A stretch of DNA of 14,066 bases, taken from positions 1 to 14,066 of the forward strand of contig JAPXTJ010000089.1 in the NCBI GenBank assembly GCA_033812595.1. Reading direction: 5' to 3'. This document shows, piece after piece, positions 1 through 6,005 of this stretch. The stretch comes from JADLGF01 sp020849415. Its GTDB lineage: Bacteria > Chloroflexota > Chloroflexia > Thermomicrobiales > UBA6265. Below the pieces are notes generated by a model, which did no database searches, had not been told where the DNA came from, and saw nothing but the letters and a program-made list of their open reading frames with translations. Made by a program: the position numbers and the translations under genes. Every line of letters begins with the position of its first letter. Position 1 is the stretch's first letter.

Positions 1-791
1 TGCGTGTAGGGGTGCTGCGGATCCTGGATCACGGTCCGGGTCGGGCCCATTTCGACCACCCGGCCGAGGTACATGATCGCGGTCGTGTCGCAGAGGTACT
101 GGATCAGCGAGAGATCGTGCGAGATGTAGACGACGGTGATGTTCCGCTTCGCGCTGAGATCCTTCATGGTGTTGAGGATGCCAGCGCGCACCGAAACATC
201 CAGCATCGAGACTGGCTCGTCGGCGACCAGGAAGTCGGGCTCGAGAATCAGCGCCCGCGCCAACACGACGCGCTGCAACTGGCCGCCCGAAAGCTGGTGC
301 GGGAACTTTTCGAGGTAGTAGTCAGCCGGCCGGAGCTGGACATCGTCCATCGCCTTGCGCACCCGGCGATCCCGTTCGGCGGCATCGTCGACGCCGTGGA
401 TGATCAACGGCTCGTGCAGCGCCCGCTCGATCGTGAAGCGCGGATTGAGCGATTCGTACGGGTTCTGGAACATCAACGCCGCGCGGCGCCGGTACTCCTT
501 GAGTTCGTCGCCCTTGAGCATGGTCAGGTTCTTGCCGTCAACCTCGATCGTACCGCTGGTGGGATCGAAGAGCTTCATCAGCAGTTTGGCGGTGGTGCTC
601 TTGCCGCACCCACTCTCGCCTGCGATGCCGATCACCTCGCCGCGACGGATGGTGAACGAAACGCCGTTGACAGCGTGGACTGCGTCCTTGTTGCCGGCCA
701 GCGAGCCGAGCAGCCCGCCGCCGAGCGGGAAGTGCTTGACAAGATCCTTGATTTCAATGAGAACGTCGCGGTCCATGGCTGTATCGATCAT
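1..791 (-). CDS. Peptide-type ABC transporter ATP-binding protein (DppF/OppF-like), 3' part beyond left edge
   Basis: Second ATPase of the family-5 importer; it hydrolyses ATP in the cytoplasm to drive uptake through the two permeases encoded upstream. Reading from ATG at 791, 263 codons are visible, starting MIDTAMDRDVLIEIKDLVKH. Visible motifs are Walker A GESGCGKST (residues 58-66, K64), Q-loop FQNP (108-111), signature LSGGQLQR (167-174), Walker B ending VADEP (D191-E192) and the switch His in ISHD (H225). The frame leaves the window at QHPYT, where the short C-terminal oligopeptide-transporter extension normally begins, so roughly 50-80 residues are missing. The start overlaps the stop of the upstream ATPase as ATGA, with GGAG about 8 bases ahead. 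A second in-frame ATG at 776 is possible but less well placed. The family is certain; the transported substrate is not. Confidence 0.95.
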   Translation of the reverse strand, partial: MIDTAMDRDVLIEIKDLVKHFPLGGGLLGSLAGNKDAVHAVNGVSFTIRRGEVIGIAGESGCGKSTTAKLLMKLFDPTSGTIEVDGKNLTMLKGDELKEYRRRAALMFQNPYESLNPRFTIERALHEPLIIHGVDDAAERDRRVRKAMDDVQLRPADYYLEKFPHQLSGGQLQRVVLARALILEPDFLVADEPVSMLDVSVRAGILNTMKDLSAKRNITVVYISHDLSLIQYLCDTTAIMYLGRVVEMGPTRTVIQDPQHPYT

Positions 792-1819
792 GCGCTCTGC
801 TCCGCGGCGACCGCCGCCCGCCGCCAGGTGGAGGCTTCCTTCGCCTGGGTGCGGAGGAGTTCGACCTCTTCCCACCGGTGGCAGGCGGCTTTGTGGTTCG
901 GTCGGACATCGATCAGGGGCGGCTCTTCGTTGAAGCACCGCTCCTGGGCGAAGGGACAGCGATCGGCGAAGCGGCAGCCCTTCGGCGGATTGACGAGATC
1001 GGGCGGGAAGCCCTCGATCGAGATCAGTTCACGATCTGGTTCTCGCAGATTCGGGAAGGCATTCTGCAGGCCGAGCGAATACGGGTGCACCGGCTCGTTG
1101 AAGAACTCGCGCACCTCGGCCAGTTCCACGATCTTGCCGGCGTACATCACCGCGACCTTGTCGCAGGTTTCGGCGACGACCGAGATGTCGTGCGTGATCA
1201 TGATCACGGCCAGCTGCAAGCGTTCCTGAAGCTCCCGGAAGGTGCGCAACACCTGGTGCTGCACGATCACGTCGAGCGCCGTCACCGGTTCGTCGGCGAC
1301 GATCAGGTCGGGATCGAGCGCCAATGCCGAGGCGATCACCGCCCGCTGGCGCATGCCACCCGAGAACTCGTGCGGGTAGTTCTGGAGCCGGTCAGATGAC
1401 AGCCCGACCATCGCGAAGAGTTCCTCGGCCCGCTCCTGCGCCGCCTGCTTGCCCAGACCACCACGGCGGGTGAGGATTTCGACGATCTGCTTGCCGACGC
1501 GGTACACGGGGTTGAGCGAATCCATCGACGCCTGCGGCACGATGCTGAGCTCGCGCCAGCGCAGGTCCCGCATCTCGTTCTCGGGCAGCGACATCAGATC
1601 GCGACCCTTGAAAATAGCCTTGCCCTGCGGGATCGAGCCGTTGCGCGGCATCACCCGCAGCAGCGACCGGCCGGTAGTGGTCTTGCCGCAACCGCTTTCG
1701 CCGATCAGCCCGAGGTGCTCACCCGGTTCGAGCGTGAAGCTGACCCCTTCGACCGCTTTCATCACGCCGCGGGAGGTGTCGTAGTGAATGTGAAGGTCCT
1801 GCACGTCGAGTAGTGGCAT
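788..1819 (-). CDS. Peptide-type ABC transporter ATP-binding protein (DppD/OppD-like)
   Basis: First ATPase of the importer, 343 residues, a normal length for DppD/OppD. Visible motifs are Walker A GESGCGKTT (40-48), Q-loop VPQASMDSLNP (Q96), signature FSGGMRQR (152-159), Walker B LIVADEP (172-178) and switch His in ITHD (H210). The C-terminal extension starts at VHPYS (244-248) and carries the four cysteines C282, C288, C295 and C313 in the GCRFADRCPFAQERC...AAC pattern. In OppD/DppD-family proteins these ligate a [4Fe-4S] cluster, which is a notable link to the Suf operon in the same window, although shared location proves nothing. The ATG directly follows the stop of permease C, and a GGAGG lies inside the end of that gene, so translation is probably coupled. 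The last 25 residues are Ala/Arg/Glu-rich and look unconserved. Confidence 0.96.
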   Translation of the reverse strand: MPLLDVQDLHIHYDTSRGVMKAVEGVSFTLEPGEHLGLIGESGCGKTTTGRSLLRVMPRNGSIPQGKAIFKGRDLMSLPENEMRDLRWRELSIVPQASMDSLNPVYRVGKQIVEILTRRGGLGKQAAQERAEELFAMVGLSSDRLQNYPHEFSGGMRQRAVIASALALDPDLIVADEPVTALDVIVQHQVLRTFRELQERLQLAVIMITHDISVVAETCDKVAVMYAGKIVELAEVREFFNEPVHPYSLGLQNAFPNLREPDRELISIEGFPPDLVNPPKGCRFADRCPFAQERCFNEEPPLIDVRPNHKAACHRWEEVELLRTQAKEASTWRRAAVAAEQSA

Positions 1820-2737
1820 CTAGCGCCTCCGCAGGCGGGGGAAGAGCATCTCTTCGAAACCGCGTGAAATGAAGAAGCCAGCCATGACAGCGAGCATGAT
1901 GCAAATGCCCGGCGGGACAAACCAGTAGTAAGCGCCGCGACCGAGCGCCTGGCTGACGTAGGCGTCCTGGAGCATGTAGCCCCAGGTGGTGACGTTCGGA
2001 TCGCCGAAGCCGAGGAACGAAACCGAGGCTTCAGTCAGGATGCCCCAGCCGATGGCGAGTGTTCCGTAGAGGAACGCCAGCGCCAGGATGTTCGGCGCAA
2101 CGTAGAGGAAGATGGCGCGTTTGTCGCTCGCGCCCGAGAGCTTGGCCGCCTGCACGAACGAACGTTGCCGGACCGAGAGCACCTGGGCCCGGATGACCCG
2201 GGCGGTATCGCGCCAGAAGAGCAGCGCCATTCCGAAAATGATGTTCCAGAGGCCGGGGCCGAGGAACGCCACCAGTACGATGATGAAGGGCGTGAACGGG
2301 ATGCCAAAGGCGACATCGGTCAAGCGCATGATCACGGTGTCGATCTTGCCGCCGAAGTAACCCGAAACCAACCCGACGAGCGTGCCGATCACCACCGTTG
2401 CCAGCGCCGCCGAGAAACCGACGTAGAGCGCCGGACGGGTGCCGTAGATCAGCTGCGAGAAGATATCGCGGCCGATGTTGGTCGTGCCGAGTTTGTACTC
2501 ACCCCCCGGCTTCAGGTTCGATTGCCAGATGCCGTTGACTTCCATGACCTCGGTCGGGCTATGTGGCGCGAGCACCGGCGCGAAAATCGCGATCAGGATC
2601 ATCAGGCCGTAGATGATGAATCCGACCCGGGCGAACCGGTCACGCTTGAAGACTTCGACCAATGGTGCAATAGGGCCGCGCAACCATTTGAAGCGGCTGG
2701 CTTTTTGCGCCCGGGGCGCGGGAATCGTCGCGGCCAT
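1820..2737 (-). CDS. Peptide-type ABC transporter permease, DppC/OppC-like
   Basis: Inner-membrane channel subunit, 305 residues. The N-terminus is basic and cytoplasmic (1-35), followed by a first membrane segment at about 36-58 (VGFIIYGLMILIAIFAPVLA) and the family sequence LGTTNIGRDIFSQLIYGTR (83-101). More hydrophobic segments lie at about 105-127, 148-175, 216-238 and 272-294. The cytoplasmic EAA-type coupling loop that contacts an ATPase is around VQAAKLSGASDKRAIF (195-210). Its ATG follows the TAG stop of permease B with no gap, and AGGAGGT lies 7 bases upstream inside the permease B coding end. This strong site fixes the start and implies coupled, near-equimolar synthesis of the two permeases. 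Nothing is truncated or odd. Dpp, Opp or nickel/glutathione specificity cannot be decided. Confidence 0.96.
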   Translation of the reverse strand: MAATIPAPRAQKASRFKWLRGPIAPLVEVFKRDRFARVGFIIYGLMILIAIFAPVLAPHSPTEVMEVNGIWQSNLKPGGEYKLGTTNIGRDIFSQLIYGTRPALYVGFSAALATVVIGTLVGLVSGYFGGKIDTVIMRLTDVAFGIPFTPFIIVLVAFLGPGLWNIIFGMALLFWRDTARVIRAQVLSVRQRSFVQAAKLSGASDKRAIFLYVAPNILALAFLYGTLAIGWGILTEASVSFLGFGDPNVTTWGYMLQDAYVSQALGRGAYYWFVPPGICIMLAVMAGFFISRGFEEMLFPRLRRR

Positions 2738-3736
2738 CTACCCCACCTCCTGGCGCTTGGTCGAGACCCGGGGATCGAGGAAGGAGTAGAGCACATCGGC
2801 CACGAAATTCATCACCACAATCACGACGGCGATCAGCAAGAAGGCGCCCTGCGCCAACGGATAGTCGCGCGCGGCGACCGAACGCACGAGCATGCGGCCG
2901 ATACCGGGCCAGCTGAAGATCGTTTCGATCACCACGTTGCCGCCGACCGCGTAGCCGACGCCGAGGGTCATGGCGGTCACGATCGGGAGCATGGCGTTGC
3001 GGGCGGCGTGCTGGAGCATGATCCGCCACTCCGGCAGCCCCTTCATGCGCGCCATGATCACGTAGTCCTCATCGAGCACTTCGAGCATCGAGTTGCGCAT
3101 GAGGAGGGTCGGCAGGCCTTGCAGGTAAATGGCAAGGGTGAGCGCTGGCAGGATCAGGTGCATCCAGAAGTCGCCGGAGGCCAGCTGCTGCCAGATCGAA
3201 TCGAACACCGTTCCCGGTTTGGAGATACCGGATGATGGAAACCACCTGAGTTTGAACGAGAAGATCGAGAGAAAGAGCATTCCGACGAAGAACTCGGGCG
3301 CGGCGCGGGTCATCAGCGTGCCGAGGAGGCCTGTGCTCTCGAAAACGCTGCCGCGCTTCCAGGCGAGGATCGATCCGAAGACCACACCGTAGATGTAGGC
3401 GACCACGATCGCCGTGCCGGTGAGCAGGATCGTGTTCGGGAAGACATCCATCAGGAGGTCCCAAACCGGCTTCTTCTGGAAGAACGAAACGCCAAGATTG
3501 CCCTGAACCAGATTTGTCAGGTATTTGACGTACTGCACAATGAGCGGCTGATCCAGACCGAACTGCCGGCGAATGATCTCCGCCTGCTCCTCGGTGAAGG
3601 TTGGATCGATGTACGCCGTCAGCGGCGATCCCGGCATGAGCCGGAACATCAAAAAGAGGATCGTCGCAATCGCCCAGAGGACAATCAACATCTGACCGAG
3701 GCGACTGATGAGATAAACGAGTCGGGCTCTCAGCAT
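2738..3736 (-). CDS. Peptide-type ABC transporter permease, DppB/OppB-like
   Basis: Partner membrane channel subunit, 332 residues. A first membrane helix lies at about 7-32, followed by the long periplasmic loop typical of DppB (GSPLTAYIDPTFTEEQAEII; GNLGVSFFQKKPVWDLL, 79-95). Further hydrophobic stretches are at about 100-122, 148-165, 190-213, 250-272 and 297-318. The EAA-type cytoplasmic loop is DYVIMARMKGLPEWRI (224-239). The family landmarks FPSSG (166-170) and ETIFSWPGIGRMLVRSV (271-287) are present. The start has a modest AGGA about 8 bases upstream. It is separated from the solute-binding gene by 146 bases containing a strong hairpin, while downstream genes follow with no gap. This spacing fits a high-binding-protein, low-permease expression pattern. 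Confidence 0.96.
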   Translation of the reverse strand: MLRARLVYLISRLGQMLIVLWAIATILFLMFRLMPGSPLTAYIDPTFTEEQAEIIRRQFGLDQPLIVQYVKYLTNLVQGNLGVSFFQKKPVWDLLMDVFPNTILLTGTAIVVAYIYGVVFGSILAWKRGSVFESTGLLGTLMTRAAPEFFVGMLFLSIFSFKLRWFPSSGISKPGTVFDSIWQQLASGDFWMHLILPALTLAIYLQGLPTLLMRNSMLEVLDEDYVIMARMKGLPEWRIMLQHAARNAMLPIVTAMTLGVGYAVGGNVVIETIFSWPGIGRMLVRSVAARDYPLAQGAFLLIAVVIVVMNFVADVLYSFLDPRVSTKRQEVG

Positions 3737-3828
3737 TCCTGGATTCCTGATGCGGCCGGGGGCACATGGTCGGCCAGCGACGACCGATGCGTCACTGCCA
3801 GGCGGTTAAGAACGCTGGTGGGACGGGT

Positions 3829-3857
3829 GGCGCGCCCAGGTAGTTCCCGGGCGCGCC
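3829..3857 (-). promoter_or_regulatory. Intercistronic hairpin after the solute-binding gene
   Basis: An 11-bp stem (GGCGCGCCCGG pairing with CTGGGCGCGCC, one G-U pair) encloses a 7-base loop. It starts 26 bases after the solute-binding protein stop and lies 93 bases before the permease B start. No U-run follows on the minus transcript, so it is unlikely to be a full intrinsic terminator. By analogy with other ABC importer operons, such hairpins protect the 3' end of the binding-protein mRNA or cause partial termination, giving excess binding protein over membrane subunits. The structure is seen directly; the role is inferred. Confidence 0.6.
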
Positions 3858-3882
3858 AGACCAGTTCGGCGAAACGCGCGGA

Positions 3883-5616
3883 CTAGAGCGTTTCGGTGGT
3901 TCCAGCCGGGTAGAGGAGCGCGCCATCGGCGTCCCACTCGTATCCCGCCGCCTGAAGGATCGCCTTGGCGCCTTCGATGTCGGACACGTCGTAGAGCTCG
4001 ATATCGGTGTTGTGCCAGAACTCGAGCGCCTTCGAAACGACCGAGTTGGCAACCGACGCGAAGCCCTTGTAGATGTTCGCCACGATCTGGTCCTTGCCGA
4101 CCGCGACCGACATCGCGAGGCGGAAGGCCTGATCGCCGAACGGCGGGCGGCGATGATTCGGCGCGAGGAACTTGAAGCCGACCTGGGTGGTCGAAACCAG
4201 CGTCAGCATGTCTGAGGACGACTGGATCGTCTGCTGGAGCAGCTGCGGGTCACCCGTGTAGTCGGAGAGGAAGTTGATCTCGCCGGCCTGCAGGCCGCCG
4301 AGCGCCGCCGCCACGTTCGGGATGTCGCGGAGGATCCAGCGCGTCGCCTTCGGCGCGGCGTAGTGATCCGGCACGGCCTCGAGGATGAGCTCCTGCGAGC
4401 GGGCCCAGTTGCTGAACTTGTACGGACCGGAACCAACCGGCGCGTCTTCCTGATGCGCCTCGGCGATCTGACCGTTCGCCTCGAGCTCGGCCAGGATCGG
4501 CTCCCAGATGTGCTTCGGCACGATGTTCAGCTTCGAGAGGCTCGAGGTTTCGAACGCGGCGTTCGGCGCAACGAGCTTGAAGGTGATCACATTGCCTTCG
4601 TAGGAGATCGATTCGATCGACGCCACGAACGGCTTGTACATCGGCACCATATCGCCGGAGGGCGCAGTGAAGGAGAAGACGATGTCTTCCGGCGTCACCG
4701 GAGCGCCGTCGTGGAAGGTGAGCCCCTCCTTGAGGGTGACGTTGCAGGTAAGGTTGTCGACCCATTCAACCGATTCCGCCGCCGAGGGCGTCGGCAGTCC
4801 ATCCGCGCCGACCCGCATCACACGATCGTAGATGAGGTCGGTCACCCAGGAATCGACGCCGCCCGAGATGTAGAACGGGTTGATCGCGGTGACGTTGACG
4901 AGGCAGTTGAGGATGAAGTCAGTCTGGTCCCCGAGCGGTGTACCACCGACGAAGGTCCAGTAGTTCTTGATGCCGATGCCCTTGGCGTCGACGATCGTCG
5001 CCGGATCCCAAACGGTGTGGTTGTAGGCGAACTGCGCGTCCGGGTAAGCCCAGAAGACGTACGGCTGATCGTTGGAAACGATCGCCTGGGTCTCCCAGAC
5101 GAGGGCCTGCCGGGCGTCGAGATCGACCTCGGCGCGCTGGGCCTGGGCAACCTCATCGTAGGTCGGATTGATGTAGCCAACGAAGTTGTAGCCGTTCTCG
5201 GCATTCCCGCTGGAGAAGAGATTGACGATGAACTCATCCGGATCGAGGCGCTCCGGCCGGCCGACCATCTGCCACGCCGTCATGTCCCAGACGTCGCGTT
5301 CGTACCAAACGGTGTTCGAGAGTTGCTCGTTCGGCTGAACATCGAGTTCGACGGTCAGGCCGAGCTGCGAAATCTGATTGGCCGAAAGGGTGGAAGATTC
5401 GAATTCTTCCGGAGAGTTGGCCTGCGGGTTGGAGAGAATGCGGAGCGTGCGGATCTTGCGGTCGCCTTCCTGGGCGCTGGCGCTCAGGCCATGCGTGGCG
5501 AAACTGACCGTCGCCGCCAGGGCGGAAACGGCGGCAAGGAATTGCCGGCGGCTCATTCCTCCGGCCATGTAGCGCTCAGTGAGCTCTCGGAGTTCGGCCC
5601 GACGATGCATTGCCAT
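3883..5616 (-). CDS. Tat-exported peptide-type solute-binding protein (SBP_bac_5 family) with circularly permuted domain order
   Basis: Extracytoplasmic receptor of the importer, 577 residues. The N-terminus has a long n-region, the twin-arginine motif SRRQFL (22-27), a hydrophobic core AAVSALAATVSF and a likely cleavage after ASA (46-48). There is no lipobox Cys. Residues about 57-215 match what is normally the C-terminal third of the family: β-strand RTLRILSN, the DVWDMTAWQ...DPDEF segment (108-129), GYNFVGYINPTYDEVAQAQRAEVD (142-165), and QAIVSNDQPYVFWAYPDAQFAY. Residues about 230-577 match the normal N-terminal two thirds in order: NVTAINPF (241-248), LIYDRV...DG, LKEGLTFHDGAPVTPEDIVFSF (295-316), PVGSGPYKF (393-401), RPPFGDQAFRLAMSVAVGKDQI (490-511), and GAKAILQAAGYEWDADG (549-565). 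The protein stops at YPAGTTETL, exactly where the canonical fold would continue into the strand found here after the signal peptide. Both parts sum to a full-length protein. GGAGGT (5632-5627) precedes ATG 5616 by 10 bases. Confidence 0.92.
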   Translation of the reverse strand: MAMHRRAELRELTERYMAGGMSRRQFLAAVSALAATVSFATHGLSASAQEGDRKIRTLRILSNPQANSPEEFESSTLSANQISQLGLTVELDVQPNEQLSNTVWYERDVWDMTAWQMVGRPERLDPDEFIVNLFSSGNAENGYNFVGYINPTYDEVAQAQRAEVDLDARQALVWETQAIVSNDQPYVFWAYPDAQFAYNHTVWDPATIVDAKGIGIKNYWTFVGGTPLGDQTDFILNCLVNVTAINPFYISGGVDSWVTDLIYDRVMRVGADGLPTPSAAESVEWVDNLTCNVTLKEGLTFHDGAPVTPEDIVFSFTAPSGDMVPMYKPFVASIESISYEGNVITFKLVAPNAAFETSSLSKLNIVPKHIWEPILAELEANGQIAEAHQEDAPVGSGPYKFSNWARSQELILEAVPDHYAAPKATRWILRDIPNVAAALGGLQAGEINFLSDYTGDPQLLQQTIQSSSDMLTLVSTTQVGFKFLAPNHRRPPFGDQAFRLAMSVAVGKDQIVANIYKGFASVANSVVSKALEFWHNTDIELYDVSDIEGAKAILQAAGYEWDADGALLYPAGTTETL

Positions 5617-5841
5617 GTACTTCGATACCTCCGTGTGCAGCTTCGTTGTTCGCTGCCGCTTGACCTGGCCGTAGCCACCTGACTACTGCGATGGACCCGC
5701 TCAACGGGAACGGAGCGCAACGACGAAACGAATCCGGAGTGTTGCCACTCTCCCGCCCGATCGTCGCTCGATCATGCCCGCAGGCGTCGTTGCCCGGCTG
5801 CCACCGGTTTCTCCAGGAGAAACCGGAGACCACATTGAGTA
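5617..5841 (-). promoter_or_regulatory. Long structured 5' leader of the importer operon
   Basis: About 225 bases lie between the predicted transcription start (near 5841) and the solute-binding ATG. The leader can form three successive hairpins. The first is a perfect 11-bp inverted repeat around one central base at 5804-5826 (arms CCGGTTTCTCC/GGAGAAACCGG), starting about 15 bases from the predicted RNA 5' end. The second is a 5-bp stem at 5759-5773 (GATCG/CGATC). The third is GAGTG-GCAA-CACTC at 5737-5750, closed by a GNRA-type tetraloop. The SD GGAGGT at 5632-5627 is outside them. A 5' stability hairpin, a protein-binding leader or an unrecognised regulatory RNA are all possible. No known riboswitch consensus was recognised. 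Confidence 0.45.
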
Positions 5842-5847
5842 ACTACG

Positions 5848-5876
5848 ATCATAGGGAATGCACTATGCAGTGTCAA
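5848..5876 (-). promoter_or_regulatory. Sigma70-type promoter for the ABC importer operon
   Basis: On the minus strand, TTGACA (5876-5871) is followed after exactly 17 bases by TATGAT (5853-5848): a perfect -35, a one-mismatch -10 and optimal spacing. The surroundings are clearly AT-richer than the rest of this GC-rich window. Transcription should start near 5841 and proceed into the solute-binding gene. The spacer contains TGCATAGTGCA, a TGCA-3-TGCA symmetric motif that could be an operator. A CCGCC/GGCGG inverted repeat at 5915-5932 lies upstream of the -35. Confidence 0.75.
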
Positions 5877-5959
5877 TATTCACCCCGTCCGGAACGCGCA
5901 TTGATCTCTCACAACCGCCGAAATCGGGGCGGAACTGACCGTTTGACCGCGGAGAGTTG

Positions 5960-5994
5960 CCAGCGAGGGAGACCACACGGTTCTCCCTCGCTGG
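5960..5994 (-). terminator. Strong hairpin just downstream of the M28 peptidase gene
   Basis: A perfect 13-bp stem (CCAGCGAGGGAGA with TCTCCCTCGCTGG) encloses a 9-base loop and lies 11 bases after the peptidase stop codon. There is no U-run after it on the minus transcript, so it departs from the classical intrinsic terminator. The position between a gene end and the next promoter supports a termination or 3'-end protection role, and it separates the peptidase transcript from the importer operon. Confidence 0.55.
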
Positions 5995-6005
5995 GCAGTG
6001 TCGAA

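Noticed and set aside
3883..5616. Interpretation of the receptor as a truncated gene or as two fused partial genes
   Set aside because: There is one uninterrupted frame with signal peptide, and both parts together cover the whole family fold once. The gaps before (5617-5841) and after (3737-3882) contain no leftover receptor-like coding sequence.
4363..5682. A 439-codon open frame on the plus strand, and other long plus-strand frames (12-1229, 2165-3235, 10936-12171)
   Set aside because: They lie antisense to well-supported minus-strand genes with full family motifs. Their translations are Arg/Asp/Val/Gly-rich with no recognisable domain, a usual effect of GC-biased third positions.
5715..5770. 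T-box-like sequence (AGTGGCAACACT followed by TTCGTTTCGTC) in the importer leader
   Set aside because: The diagnostic GGTGGNACCGCG core and a following terminator are absent, and the downstream gene is not an aminoacylation or biosynthesis gene; it is better explained as a simple GNRA hairpin.
5701..5835. A 44-codon minus-strand leader ORF beginning MWSPVSPGETGG
   Set aside because: Its ATG is only a few bases from the predicted transcription start and has no SD; its sequence simply translates the hairpins. No run of regulatory codons was seen.
5841..5960. A second copy of the GTTCGAT/ATCGAAC palindrome at the importer promoter
   Set aside because: No convincing match was found, so direct IclR control of the importer is not claimed.
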